From Gemmatimonas sp. UBA7669 (GTDB taxonomy: Bacteria; Gemmatimonadota; Gemmatimonadetes; Gemmatimonadales; Gemmatimonadaceae), in assembly GCF_002483225.1 (NCBI RefSeq), contig NZ_DLHL01000004.1, positions 248 to 64,247 of the forward strand: a DNA stretch of 64,000 nt, written 5' to 3'. Under the pieces are notes generated by a model. That model searched no databases and was not told the DNA's origin. It worked only from the letters and a program-made list of their open reading frames with translations. The translations under genes and the position numbers were made by a program. Shown one piece after another: positions 7,889-18,371 of this stretch (positions are counted from its first letter, which is position 1; every line of letters starts with the position of its first letter).

Positions 7889-10800
7889 CAGTTGCTGCCC
7901 GAAGTGAGCGGACGGAACCGCGGTGTGCTGTCCGCGCGAATGGGTTGCGGCAGTCGCCGCAGATATTCGGAGAAGGCGTCGATGTCGCGCACGGTCGTGA
8001 ATTCGGTGGACACCGCACGCGACATGGTTTCGCGGAAATCGTTCTCCACCATGAAGTCGTTGAACACCAGCGTGTAGATGCGCGACGGATTCACCGGTCG
8101 GCCGGCGCTATCCTTCACCGCCACAATGCGCTGACCACGCGGGCGCGACAAATCGAAGTCCACGAGGAATCCGCTCATGTGCACATCGGGACCACGATCG
8201 TTGAGCGCCGTCTCCAGCATGAACGGCAGGTCGCGTCCCCGCACGCGCACCCGTGCCAGCAGATTGCCGAAGGGCACCACATAGTGCACATCGCCGAACG
8301 TGAGCGGCCCCGCGCGCAGGTCGGCACGAATGCCGCCGTTGTTCCACAGCCCGGCGTCGCCCTGCCCCATGACGCGCATGGCATCGGCCAGCAGATTGCC
8401 GAGTGCATACTGACTGCCCGTACGCCGCAGCGGCTCGGCAACGCTGCCAACCGGTTCGGTGAGCTTGCCGCGCACCCGAGACACCGAGACCGCCACAATC
8501 GAATCAAGCTGCGGGTGCGCCCCGCTTACGGAATCGCCTCGCACGGCCACGATGGCGCTGCGTGCCGCGCCGCCGCCCAGCGGAATATCGATGACGGCAA
8601 TGCCGCGTCCGCTGGAGGTCGGCTCCACGGCCGGCATGCCAGCAAAATCGAGCGCCAGATTCACGTGGGCGTGCCCCATCACGTAGGCATCGGGTCGATC
8701 GGCCCCGAGAGCGCCGAGTCGCTGACCGATCTCGATGCCGCTGCCGCTGCACACGGTGGGGCGATCGCGCTCACAGCGCCCGCCATCGTGAATGACGGCC
8801 ACCACCACCTGCGCGCCAGCAGCGCGCAGGGCCCGCGTGCGTTCGGCAAACAGCGGCACCGGGTCGAGGAAGGTGAGACTGCCCACCTTGCGCCGACTGG
8901 CGGAGCCCGGCGTATGGGTACCGGCCGCACCAACAATGCCGATCTTCACACCGCCGCGATCCACGATGGTGTCGGCACGCAACCACGCGGGCCGCTGCCC
9001 ATCCGGTCCGCGCACATTCACACCCAGTACCGCGTGCCTGAGCTCAGCAATGCGCTGGCGCAGCGTATCCTGGCCGAAGTCGAACTCGTGATTGCCGAGC
9101 GCACCGGCCGCCACGTCGAGGCGATTCATCACGTCAACCGTGGGACGGCCACCAGCCCAATCCGAGGCTGGGGTGCCGGTGAACATGTCGCCCGCGTCCA
9201 CCACCACATGCTGACAGGCAGGTGCTACACACTCCGCCTGCAGACGGCGAATGGCCGCAGACAGCGCCACGGCGCCGCCGACGGGATTGTTGCCCTGATC
9301 AAACGAGGGACGCAGTGCGGCGTGGAAATCGCTCATGGCAATGACACGCACCACGGGCGCCGACGCGGTGCCCACACGGCGCGTGCTCCCAGCGGCACCG
9401 AGCGCCCGCCCACCCTGCTCCGCGCTCCGATTGCGGCGCTGCTCGGCAATGGCGAGAGGGCGCACGGCCTCCGGTTCGATGGACCAATTGCGCTCGGCGT
9501 AAGTGGCAGGGTCGAGTGTGCCAACCCGCTGCACCTCTTCAATCAGCAACTGCCGAATGTCGAGGCCCTTGTCATGCACCACCGGCGCGCCGGCCAGCAT
9601 GGCGTAACCACCACCGCCCCCCTGCCGATAGTTGTTGAGGGCCAGCGTGAAACGGTCATCGGGCTGCACAGCCCTGCCCTTCACGGCAAGACCAACGATG
9701 CGCTCACCGAGCGGCTTGCGCAGGTCAATGCGGTACGTGGCGCCGGCGACCACATCGAAGTTGAAGCCGGGCACCGACGGGTCCACCAGGCCGCCACCCG
9801 GGACCTCACCACCACCAGTCAGCGAGCGGTAGTAGCGCGTGGCGTGTTCTAGAAATGCCTTGAGCTGCGCGCCGCTCACTTGAACGGCCTTGAGCGTGTT
9901 GTCGTACGGATACAGGCGCGAGATCTCGGCCAGCGTAATGGCACCGCTGTCGAGTCCTGCTTCGAGGGAGAACACGGCGGTGGCCGACAAGTCCGCGCCT
10001 GCCGTCCGCCGCATGACTTCGTTCACAAAATCAGTGATGGGCGCATCCACCACGCGGGCACTGTCTGCCGTCCACGCCGTGGTCGTGCGGCCAACAGGCG
10101 TGGTGACCCACTCGAGGGTGTTGCGGTGCGAGGTGGCAGCGGCCGAAAGCACGGCGGGATGCTCCGCGTGACCAGCCACGCGCACCGACGCCCCGCGGTG
10201 ACCCGTCACGCGCCAGCGACCCTTCTGCTTTTCGAGACTCAGCGTGGCCACACCCACAGAGCCCGCCCAGTTGCGCGGCTGCACCACACGCACGCCGTTG
10301 ATGACACTGTCCACGACTTCGCGATGTGAGTGACCAAACACCACCACATCGAGCCCCGGCACTTCGTGCGGCAAGCGTGCCGCAACATTTTCCGACGGCA
10401 AACCGGTGGCGACGGTGTCGTAGCTGGCCGGCTCGTTCAACCCGGAATGCACCAGGGCCACCACCACGTCGGCCTTTCTACGCCGCGCCTCCGCGACGCT
10501 GGCCTTGATGGCCGGCACGATGTCCGTAACCGTCAGGCCCGCGGCCGCCAGATGTTCGCGATCCCACACCATCGAGCCGGGCGTTGTTCCGCCGACAATG
10601 GCAATACGCACGCCGCGCCGAGTGATCATGGTCCATGGCGCCACAAACAGCTTGCCCTTCGCGTCGCGCACATTGGCGGCGAGGAAGGGAAATCCGGCCT
10701 GACTGACCGCTCGCTGCAGCTGCGGCACACCGTAGTTGAACTCGTGATTGCCCAGCACCGCCGCGTCGTAGCGCATGACGTTCATGGCCGCGATGACCGG

Positions 10801-11187
10801 ATGCACCGGCGTGGGACGCACCCGGGCGGCCACATACGTGAGCGGGTTGCCCTGCAGGATGTCGCCGCCCTCCAGCAGCACCACCCCGTCCGGGTTGGCG
10901 CGCCGAAGTGAGTCGACGATGGTGGCCGCGGCGGCCAGTGAGTGGCCCGGGTCCGCGGCGTTGGCGTAATAGTCCCATCCACGCAGCCGGCCGTGCACGT
11001 CGGTGGTGGCGGCAATGAGCACTTCCGTGCGGGATTGGGCCTCAAGCTGGCCCGCCGAGGTCTCCCCCGTGCCGTACTCAGCCCAAAGTGGCTGCCCAAG
11101 CAGGAGGGCGCCGACCGCCAAATGCCGAAGCCCCAGCGGGGCCCGGACCGGGCCGTTCCGGCCCGTGTCGCCATGTGTTCGTCCCAT
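7888..11187 (-). CDS. secreted protein with two 5'-nucleotidase / metallophosphatase modules
   Basis: The 1099-aa product has a signal peptide (hydrophobic core around residues 23-35) and two complete 5'-nucleotidase (UshA/YfkN-like) modules in tandem. Module 1 (about 55-590) shows TTDVHGRL, GNHEFNYG, GHSHRE and a C-terminal substrate-binding domain. Module 2 (about 610-1099) repeats the order with SDFHAALRP, GNHEFDFG, GHAHVN, GNLLADAMR and NNGGIRADL. Such enzymes dephosphorylate nucleotides outside the cytoplasm, some also acting on 2',3'-cyclic nucleotides. The two modules are diverged, so they may have different substrates. It is the first gene of the salvage operon. Adenosine released here would feed Add and PunA, and phosphate would be freed as well. 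Confidence 0.92.
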   Translation of the reverse strand: MGRTHGDTGRNGPVRAPLGLRHLAVGALLLGQPLWAEYGTGETSAGQLEAQSRTEVLIAATTDVHGRLRGWDYYANAADPGHSLAAAATIVDSLRRANPDGVVLLEGGDILQGNPLTYVAARVRPTPVHPVIAAMNVMRYDAAVLGNHEFNYGVPQLQRAVSQAGFPFLAANVRDAKGKLFVAPWTMITRRGVRIAIVGGTTPGSMVWDREHLAAAGLTVTDIVPAIKASVAEARRRKADVVVALVHSGLNEPASYDTVATGLPSENVAARLPHEVPGLDVVVFGHSHREVVDSVINGVRVVQPRNWAGSVGVATLSLEKQKGRWRVTGHRGASVRVAGHAEHPAVLSAAATSHRNTLEWVTTPVGRTTTAWTADSARVVDAPITDFVNEVMRRTAGADLSATAVFSLEAGLDSGAITLAEISRLYPYDNTLKAVQVSGAQLKAFLEHATRYYRSLTGGGEVPGGGLVDPSVPGFNFDVVAGATYRIDLRKPLGERIVGLAVKGRAVQPDDRFTLALNNYRQGGGGGYAMLAGAPVVHDKGLDIRQLLIEEVQRVGTLDPATYAERNWSIEPEAVRPLAIAEQRRNRSAEQGGRALGAAGSTRRVGTASAPVVRVIAMSDFHAALRPSFDQGNNPVGGAVALSAAIRRLQAECVAPACQHVVVDAGDMFTGTPASDWAGGRPTVDVMNRLDVAAGALGNHEFDFGQDTLRQRIAELRHAVLGVNVRGPDGQRPAWLRADTIVDRGGVKIGIVGAAGTHTPGSASRRKVGSLTFLDPVPLFAERTRALRAAGAQVVVAVIHDGGRCERDRPTVCSGSGIEIGQRLGALGADRPDAYVMGHAHVNLALDFAGMPAVEPTSSGRGIAVIDIPLGGGAARSAIVAVRGDSVSGAHPQLDSIVAVSVSRVRGKLTEPVGSVAEPLRRTGSQYALGNLLADAMRVMGQGDAGLWNNGGIRADLRAGPLTFGDVHYVVPFGNLLARVRVRGRDLPFMLETALNDRGPDVHMSGFLVDFDLSRPRGQRIVAVKDSAGRPVNPSRIYTLVFNDFMVENDFRETMSRAVSTEFTTVRDIDAFSEYLRRLPQPIRADSTPRFRPLTSGSN

Positions 11188-11381
11188 AGGGGAATGCTAG
11201 TCGGTCCGCCCGGGGACGTGGAGGCCAGCTTGCCCCCCCTTCACCGGGCCGCGAACTTCCCGTGACACGCTGCCGTCGGTTCCGGGCCACCGATACAGAC
11301 TTGTTACCCCGTCGTGGCGGTCCGGTCACGACTGACGTCGAGGTTGGTGATCGTGTCGTGGACGAACCGGAACTTCCGCCT

Positions 11382-12059
11382 ATGAAACCGTTGATCATCG
11401 GCATCGCGGGCGGGACCGGCTCGGGGAAATCCACCGTGGCCCGCAAGGTGGCGGAGGCCCTCCCCGAAGCCTCTGTGGCGTTCCTCGAGATGGACGCGTA
11501 CTACCGGGACTTCCGGCATCTCTCACTCGACCAGCGGCACCAGGTCAACTGGGATCATCCGGAGGCCTTCGACGTTGACCTGCTGGTGACCCACCTCGCG
11601 GCGCTGGCGCGCGGCGAGGGGGTGGACATGCCGATCTACGAGTTCGCGTCGCATGCCCGCAGTCCGCACACGCGGCGGATCGAACCGGCAGATGTCATTG
11701 TGCTCGACGGCATCCTGTTGCTGGCCGATCACGGCGTGCGCGGCCTGTGCGATGTGAAGGTGTTCGTGGATGCCGATGCCGATGTGCGCCTCATCCGGCG
11801 CATCCGGCGCGACACGGCGGCCCGCGGGCGCACGCTCGAATCGGTACTCGACCAGTACCTCACGACCGTGCAGCCCATGCACCTGCAGTTCGTGGAACCC
11901 AGCAAACGCTACGCCGACGTCATTGTCCCGCGTGGCGGCAGCAACACGGTGGCGATCGAGATGATCGTTGCCAAGATCCAACGGCGTCTGCACCCGAACG
12001 GGGCGATGCCGACCCCACTGCACACGATGGCTGTGCCGGTGGACCCCGGACCGACCTGA
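11382..12059 (+). CDS. udk: uridine kinase
   Basis: Udk phosphorylates uridine and cytidine at the 5' position. The 225-aa product opens with a Walker A P-loop (GGTGSGKST, about residues 9-17) and carries the family's EMDAYYRD segment (Asp for catalysis), the INWDHP-like VNWDHPEAFD stretch, and the IRRIRRD lid region. I chose the ATG at 11382. An in-frame codon further upstream would add a tail with no family similarity. The gene is divergent from the 5'-nucleotidase operon and is followed 7 bases later by phoB, which suggests co-transcription with the two-component system. Confidence 0.92.
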   Translation: MKPLIIGIAGGTGSGKSTVARKVAEALPEASVAFLEMDAYYRDFRHLSLDQRHQVNWDHPEAFDVDLLVTHLAALARGEGVDMPIYEFASHARSPHTRRIEPADVIVLDGILLLADHGVRGLCDVKVFVDADADVRLIRRIRRDTAARGRTLESVLDQYLTTVQPMHLQFVEPSKRYADVIVPRGGSNTVAIEMIVAKIQRRLHPNGAMPTPLHTMAVPVDPGPT

Positions 12060-12066
12060 TCCTTCG

Positions 12067-12786
<720 letters not shown>

Positions 12787-12822
12787 CACGCGCCCCGGCG
12801 TGCATCCGGGTACATTGACGCC

Positions 12823-14277
12823 GTGCGGCTGACTCAACGACTGGCGTTCAACAGCTTCCTCATCATCGCGTTGCTCATGGCGCTCGTGCTCGCCGCCGTG
12901 GAGTGGCGCGTGCGCCATCACGTGCGTGCCGAGGAAACGACGCCCGCGGCCTACGACCGCAGCAACGACGAATTGCTGCGACAGATCCGTCGGGACATCG
13001 GCATTGCCGGTGTGGCCACGCTGGTCATCGGGCTCATTCTCGCGCGCGCCCTCGCGCGGCCGGTGGCCCGGCCCATCGAGGAACTGCGCGACATCGCGCG
13101 CGCGCTGGCCGCCGGCGACCTCTCGCGTCGTCCCTCGCGCACCATAACCGGTGGAGAGGTCGGCGATCTGGCCGAAGCGCTGCGCCGCATGAGCGAGCAG
13201 CTCGAGACCCGGCTCTGGGAGTTGCAGTCGGAAGAGGCGCTGCTCGTCGCGCTCACCGAATCGCTCAATGAAGGCGTCGTGGCCGTGGACGCACGGAAGC
13301 GCGTCGTGCGCATCAATGATCGCGGTCGACAACTGCTCGGCTTGCGTCAGACCCTGCCCTTCCCCTTCAGCGAACTGCCGTCGGTCGCGGGCCTGCAGGA
13401 TTCCCTGCAACTCGTGCTGTCCGGATCCGCCACCATCGTGCGGGAAATTCGCGTAGACGAACGCACCATGGTGCTGACCGTGCGCCCGCTGCGCGGCGGC
13501 GGAGCCGTGCTGGCCCTGCTTGACTTGACCACCATTCGTCGCCTCGAAACGGTCCGCAGCGACTTTGTGGCCAATGTGTCACACGAGCTGCGCACGCCGC
13601 TTACCATCATCAGCGGCTTCGTGGAAACGCTGCAGGACGACGACCTGCCTCAGGAACTGCGCCATCAATTCCTCGGCATGGCGGCGTCCAATGTGCTGCG
13701 CATGCAGCGCATCGTGGATGACCTGCTGGATCTTTCGCGCATTGAGTCGGGCGGATGGGTGCCGGATCCGGACTGGCTCGAACTGGATGCTGTGGCCACT
13801 GAGGTGCTGGCGCCAATGCAGCAGCGTGCCCAGGCCAAGGGCGTGCAGCTTCGCACAGAGCTGAGGGCGCCGATGGTCTTTGCGGACCAAACCGCGGCGC
13901 GGCAGATCCTCAGCAACCTGGCCGAGAATGCCCTGCGTCACACCGCCAGCGGCAAGGTGGAGCTTTTTTCGCAGGTCGAAGACGACGGCACCTGGATTGG
14001 CGTGCGCGATACCGGCAGTGGCATTGCCGCCGAACATCTGCCGCGCATCTTTGAGCGCTTCTACCGGGCCGACCCCGGCCGCTCACGCGAGGCCGGCGGC
14101 ACCGGCCTCGGTCTGGCCATCGTCCGCCACCTCACCGAGGCGCACGGCGGTCGCGTACGCGCAGAGAGCACCGTGGGTGCCGGTACGACCATTGCCGCCT
14201 GGTTCCCGACGCCGGCCTCGGGTCCGTACAGTGATCCGTTCGAGGACACCGGCCGACACGAAGGCCAATCGGGCTGA
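12823..14277 (+). CDS. phoR: PhoR-type sensor histidine kinase
   Basis: The product (484 aa) starts at GTG 12823. It has two membrane segments (about 10-24 and 60-78) with only a short periplasmic loop between them. Then come a HAMP linker, a PAS-like domain (about 120-240), the dimerisation and phospho-accepting box VSHELRTPLT (His near 253), and a HATPase domain with N-box LAENALRH, G1 box DTGSGI and G2 box GGTGLGLAIV. The short periplasmic loop matches PhoR kinases, which sense phosphate through the Pst system and PhoU rather than directly. The gene follows phoB after 36 bases and ends 3 bases from the stop of the convergent sirtuin gene. Confidence 0.9.
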   Translation: MRLTQRLAFNSFLIIALLMALVLAAVEWRVRHHVRAEETTPAAYDRSNDELLRQIRRDIGIAGVATLVIGLILARALARPVARPIEELRDIARALAAGDLSRRPSRTITGGEVGDLAEALRRMSEQLETRLWELQSEEALLVALTESLNEGVVAVDARKRVVRINDRGRQLLGLRQTLPFPFSELPSVAGLQDSLQLVLSGSATIVREIRVDERTMVLTVRPLRGGGAVLALLDLTTIRRLETVRSDFVANVSHELRTPLTIISGFVETLQDDDLPQELRHQFLGMAASNVLRMQRIVDDLLDLSRIESGGWVPDPDWLELDAVATEVLAPMQQRAQAKGVQLRTELRAPMVFADQTAARQILSNLAENALRHTASGKVELFSQVEDDGTWIGVRDTGSGIAAEHLPRIFERFYRADPGRSREAGGTGLGLAIVRHLTEAHGGRVRAESTVGAGTTIAAWFPTPASGPYSDPFEDTGRHEGQSG

Positions 14278-14280
14278 CCG

Positions 14281-15120
14281 CTACTCCGACTGACGTCGCG
14301 GGCGCCGACCGGCAAAGGCCTCTCCAACAAGACGCGGCAGAAGCACCGCCGCCGGCCCCTCGAGTGGCAGGATGCTGGGGCCCTTGCGCTGACCTTCCAT
14401 GGTGGGATTGACCACAATCACCGTGGCGCCATGGGTGGCGGCAATCCACGGCAACGACGCCGCCGGCTCCACCACATTGGATGTCCCAACCGACAGGAAT
14501 ACGTCGCAGGCAATGGCGGCCTGACGCGCCGCCTCGAAGGGTCCCATGGGGATGGACTCGCCGAACCATACCACATCGGGGCGCATGGGCGATCCGCAGG
14601 TCGGACATGGCGGCGGCTCGGCGCTGGCCGGTTCGGCAACCTCCACGGAACCCGCGCAGCTGGCACTACAGCGCATATGCAGCAGCGAACCGTGCAGGCG
14701 GATGATGTCCCGGCTCCCGGCCCGTTCGTGCAGGTCGTCCACATTCTGCGTAATGAGCGTGGCATGCGACACCCGCTGCGCCAGTGAGGCCAGGGCCAGA
14801 TGGGCGGGGTTGGGTTGCGCTGCCCGCACGGTGGACCGTCGCCCGGCATACCACTGCCACACACGGCCCGGGTTACTGGCAAACGCCCCGGGCGTGGCCA
14901 GCTCCTGCGGGCTGAACTGGGCCCAGACGCCAGTTTGCGCCTCACGAAACGTGGGAATACCGCTTTCGGCCGAAACGCCGGCCCCGGTCAGCACGCAGAC
15001 ATGTTCGGCCGACCGCAGGGCTCGGGCGGCAACGGCAAGCGATTCCGCCCGCGTTTGCGGGTCGGTGGGCGGGGGCGAAGCGACGCGCCGCCGCGGCAGA
15101 GTCGGATCTGGTGGCACCAT
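14281..15120 (-). CDS. cobB: NAD-dependent protein deacylase (sirtuin, class III)
   Basis: The 279-aa product is a sirtuin that removes acyl groups from protein lysines using NAD. It shows GAGVSAESGIPTFR (46-59), TQNVDD (124-129), catalytic His143 in LHGS, and four zinc cysteines (151, 155, 172, 175). Tyr91 and Arg94 in WYAGRR match the Tyr-x-x-Arg pair of SIRT5/CobB that binds acidic acyl groups, so desuccinylase activity is likely as well. I chose the ATG at 15120. An in-frame start 63 bases upstream adds an Arg-rich stretch. The gene is convergent with phoR (3 bases between stops) and divergent from the TonB receptor gene. Confidence 0.92.
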   Translation of the reverse strand: MVPPDPTLPRRRVASPPPTDPQTRAESLAVAARALRSAEHVCVLTGAGVSAESGIPTFREAQTGVWAQFSPQELATPGAFASNPGRVWQWYAGRRSTVRAAQPNPAHLALASLAQRVSHATLITQNVDDLHERAGSRDIIRLHGSLLHMRCSASCAGSVEVAEPASAEPPPCPTCGSPMRPDVVWFGESIPMGPFEAARQAAIACDVFLSVGTSNVVEPAASLPWIAATHGATVIVVNPTMEGQRKGPSILPLEGPAAVLLPRLVGEAFAGRRPRRQSE

Positions 15121-15393
15121 ACTGTCGCGACAATACAACCGAAGGGCCGTCCGCACCAGACGGGCGAACGCCCCATACCACAATTGCCACCGCCCAGCGC
15201 CGCCCCCGGCCCGATATCCCGTCGTGTCCTGCCGAGGTCTTTGTCACAAGCGCGCACGGGGAGGGCCCACGGCCGTGACCGATTCGTTGCACGCCCGTGC
15301 GCTGATCGAGACGTGAGTCACGGAGCTTTGACGACATCCGCCCGACCTCGTGGGGTCGGCCGTTACGCACCGCTTCTTTCATCACGACTCTCC

Positions 15394-18198
15394 ATGCGGA
15401 CTTACGTCAAGGTGTTCTCCCGGATCGCGCGTCGCTCGATGCCTGCGACCCTGATCGCCGTCGTCCCCGCGCTGCTGCTTGCTCTTTCCGTCTCGTCTCC
15501 CATCGGCGCGCAGGGCGCTCCGACGGCCGGAGCCACCGGTCGCATCACCGGCCGCGTCGTCGACGCGGCGAGCGGCCAGGGCATCACCGATGCCGGCGTG
15601 CAGGTGGTGGGCACCACGCTCGGTACGCAGACCGGCGTCGACGGCCGCTTCAGCATCGCCAACATTCCCGCCGGTACCGTCACACTGAATGTGCGACGCA
15701 TCGGCTACGGACCCAAGACGGTCACCGGCATCATCGTGCCGGCAGGTGGCACGGTCGAACAGTCGGTCTCGCTTTCTGCCGCTGAACTGCAGCTCGCCGC
15801 GGTGAGCGTGACCGCGACCAAGGAAAAGGGTACGGTCAACGAAGCCCTCAATCAACAGAGGAACGCCACCAACGTGGTGAACGCCATCACCGCTGAACAG
15901 ATCGCGCGTAGTCCCGATGGCGACGCAGCCGCCGCTGCGCAGCGCGTGAGCGGTGTGACCGTGCAGGACGGCAAGTATCTGCAGGTGCGTGGCCTGAGTG
16001 AGCGTTACACCACCGCGTCGCTCAATGGCGCGCGCATTCCGAGCCCGGAGCCCGAGCGCAAGGTGGTGCCACTCGACCTTTTCCCGGCGTCGCTGCTGCA
16101 GGACGTCACCACCAGCAAGACCTTTACGCCGGACCAGCCGGGTGACTTCGCCGGCGCGAACGTGAACATCCGCACGCGCGAGTTCCCGGCGCGTCGTCAG
16201 ATCAACTACTCCTCGAGCTTCGGTTTCGGAGACCGGGTATTCCGTCAGTCGCTGCCCTTTGCTCCGCGCGCCGGTGGCGAGCTGTTCGGCATGGCCTCGT
16301 CCAATCGTCGCATCCCCTCGGCCATTTCCCAGGCCAACTTCCTGGGCAATGTGAGTCAGCAGCAATTCAACCAGATGGCGCTTGAACAGCGCAACGTCTG
16401 GGCGCCGACGCGGCGTGACGGCGGAATGAACGGCTCCTTCGGCCTGTCCACGGGTGGCAACACGATTCTCGGCAAGCGCATCGGCTACGTACTGAGCGGC
16501 AACTACGGCTACAGCGAGGAAGTGCGCGCCAACGAGCGCTACGCCATCGGCAATCAGGGAGCGAACAACACCGTCGTGCCGCTCACCGAACTGCGTGGCC
16601 AGACCGGCCGCAGCAGCGCGCAGTGGGGCGGTATTGCGAATGTGTCCACGTTACTCGGCAAGAACTCGCGTCTGTCCCTCAACAGCACCATCACGCGCAG
16701 CGCCGACAACGAGGCCCGCACCGATCGCGGTTTTGACGAGAACCTGAACGACAGCATTCAGCGCACGACGCTCCGCTATGTGGAGCGCGGCGTGGCCACA
16801 CTCACCGGCAGCGGCGAGCACCAGTTGAGTGAGCGCAACAAGACAGCCTGGCAGCTTTCGTACGGCAACACCTCACGCCGCGAGCCCGACCGCTCGGACG
16901 TGGTGTACGTGCGCGCCCCCGAAGGCGGTTACCAGATTCTCGCGTCGCTGGACGGTGCGCGTCGTCTGTACTTCGACCTCGAGGAGAACAACCTCACCGG
17001 TCAGGTGGACCACACGCTGGCCATCGGCAACGTCGCCAACCAGAACACGCTCAAGGTTGGTGCCTACCTGCGTACCACCGACCGCCGCGCGGACGCACCC
17101 ATCTACGCCTTCATCTCGCGTGCCTCGCAGGACGTAGTGCGTCAGTCTCCCGATGTGATCTTCGGCGCCGGTCAGGCCTGCGACGGCTGCAGCAACATCA
17201 ACGTGCAGCCCATCGGTCAGGCCGGTTCCTACTCGGCTGACGATCGCACGGCGGCTGCATATCTCATGGCTGACTGGGGCCTCACCAGCCGCACGCGCAT
17301 GATTGCCGGTGCGCGTGTGGAGCAGGCGAAGATCGACGTCGCTGCCAGCACGCAGGGTGGCTTCACCACCAACGCCGCGCTCGACAACACCGACGTGCTG
17401 CCGTCGCTGCTGCTCAACACGCGCCTCACCGACAATCAGAATCTGCGCTTTGGCGTGACGCGCACGCTTGCCCGCCCCGAGTACCGCGAGCTGGCACCGG
17501 TGACGTTCCGCGATGTGCTGGGTGGCGTCAGTGTCACGGGCAACGCCAACCTCGTGCGCTCGCTCATCGACAACGTGGATCTGCGCTGGGAAGCCTTCCC
17601 GAATCCGGGTGAAGTGCTCAGCATCGGCGTGTTTGCCAAGCGCTTCGATCGACCCATCGAGCGTCTCGAGCAGGCGACGTCGGGCGCCTATCAGGCGCGC
17701 TTCCAGAACGCCCTCAGTGCCACCAACTACGGTGTCGAGCTCGAACTGCGCAAGCAGCTTGGCTTCCTCGGCACCTGGGGTGAAGCGTTCACCGGCTTCA
17801 GCAACGTGACGCTCATGAGTTCGCGTGTGAAGCTCGACTCGACGGGCGGCCTCACGGTGACGGACGCGCAGCGTCGCCTCGTGGGTCAGGCCCCGTATGT
17901 GGTGAACACCGGCCTCACCTACAGCAACCTCTCGGGCAGCACCAACGCCACGCTGCTCTACAACGTGGTGGGTGAGCGCATCACGGCTGCCGGTGTCGTA
18001 CCCCTGCCCAACATCGTGGAGAAGCCGCGTCACCTTATCGACCTGTCGCTGCGCATTCCGGTGGCTGGCAGCCTGTCGGCGCGCGTCGATGCGCGCAACC
18101 TGCTCGATGCCCGCACGCGGTTCATGCAGGGCAACCTCGAGCGCGAAGGGTTCAACAGCGGCCGCAGCTTCTCGATGGGGCTGAGCTGGCGGCAGTAA
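15394..18198 (+). CDS. TonB-dependent outer-membrane receptor with carboxypeptidase-like N-domain
   Basis: The 934-aa product has a signal peptide cleaved near residue 40 (PIGAQ). A carboxypeptidase regulatory-like domain follows (about 47-130, ITGRVVDAASGQGI and VDGRFSIANIPAG), then a plug domain with LQVRGLSERYTTASLNG and the DFAGANVNIRTRE end, then a long beta-barrel finishing in an aromatic-rich strand (FSMGLSWRQ). These receptors import scarce ligands with TonB energy. The ligand is not readable from sequence, but the neighbours (phoBR upstream, PstS downstream) point to phosphate or a phosphorylated compound. The ATG at 15394 is the start of the signal peptide. The open frame extends far upstream without protein character. 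A strong hairpin follows the gene. Confidence 0.9.
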   Translation: MRTYVKVFSRIARRSMPATLIAVVPALLLALSVSSPIGAQGAPTAGATGRITGRVVDAASGQGITDAGVQVVGTTLGTQTGVDGRFSIANIPAGTVTLNVRRIGYGPKTVTGIIVPAGGTVEQSVSLSAAELQLAAVSVTATKEKGTVNEALNQQRNATNVVNAITAEQIARSPDGDAAAAAQRVSGVTVQDGKYLQVRGLSERYTTASLNGARIPSPEPERKVVPLDLFPASLLQDVTTSKTFTPDQPGDFAGANVNIRTREFPARRQINYSSSFGFGDRVFRQSLPFAPRAGGELFGMASSNRRIPSAISQANFLGNVSQQQFNQMALEQRNVWAPTRRDGGMNGSFGLSTGGNTILGKRIGYVLSGNYGYSEEVRANERYAIGNQGANNTVVPLTELRGQTGRSSAQWGGIANVSTLLGKNSRLSLNSTITRSADNEARTDRGFDENLNDSIQRTTLRYVERGVATLTGSGEHQLSERNKTAWQLSYGNTSRREPDRSDVVYVRAPEGGYQILASLDGARRLYFDLEENNLTGQVDHTLAIGNVANQNTLKVGAYLRTTDRRADAPIYAFISRASQDVVRQSPDVIFGAGQACDGCSNINVQPIGQAGSYSADDRTAAAYLMADWGLTSRTRMIAGARVEQAKIDVAASTQGGFTTNAALDNTDVLPSLLLNTRLTDNQNLRFGVTRTLARPEYRELAPVTFRDVLGGVSVTGNANLVRSLIDNVDLRWEAFPNPGEVLSIGVFAKRFDRPIERLEQATSGAYQARFQNALSATNYGVELELRKQLGFLGTWGEAFTGFSNVTLMSSRVKLDSTGGLTVTDAQRRLVGQAPYVVNTGLTYSNLSGSTNATLLYNVVGERITAAGVVPLPNIVEKPRHLIDLSLRIPVAGSLSARVDARNLLDARTRFMQGNLEREGFNSGRSFSMGLSWRQ

Positions 18199-18248
18199 AG
18201 GCGCGCCGGGCCAGGTGCCCGGTGTGACGCTCGTGACAGTGTGATGCG

Positions 18249-18287
18249 CATGGCCCGGCACGGTGACACAACCGTGACCGGGCCATG
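18249..18287 (+). terminator. strong hairpin after the TonB receptor gene
   Basis: A 16-bp stem with one bulged A encloses a six-base loop (arms 18249-18264 and 18271-18287, CATGGCCCGG pairing with CCGGGCCATG). Only a short T-containing run (GCTTTC) follows. It may be a terminator, or an attenuating or mRNA-stabilising hairpin between the receptor gene and the downstream lipoprotein genes. A smaller hairpin (CCGGGC/GCCCGG) lies at 18206-18222. Confidence 0.6.
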
Positions 18288-18371
18288 ACGCTTTCGCCAT
18301 ATGAGCCAGCGTGATTGTGGTGAGCGGTGTCGACCTGCCGATGCCACGTGTTCCCCAAACCTGGATATCCG

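Noticed and set aside
15121..15393. PhoB box upstream of the TonB receptor
   Set aside because: A TTTGTCAC-like element is present near 15240, but I found no second copy at the 11-base spacing expected of a PhoB direct repeat, so I do not annotate a site.
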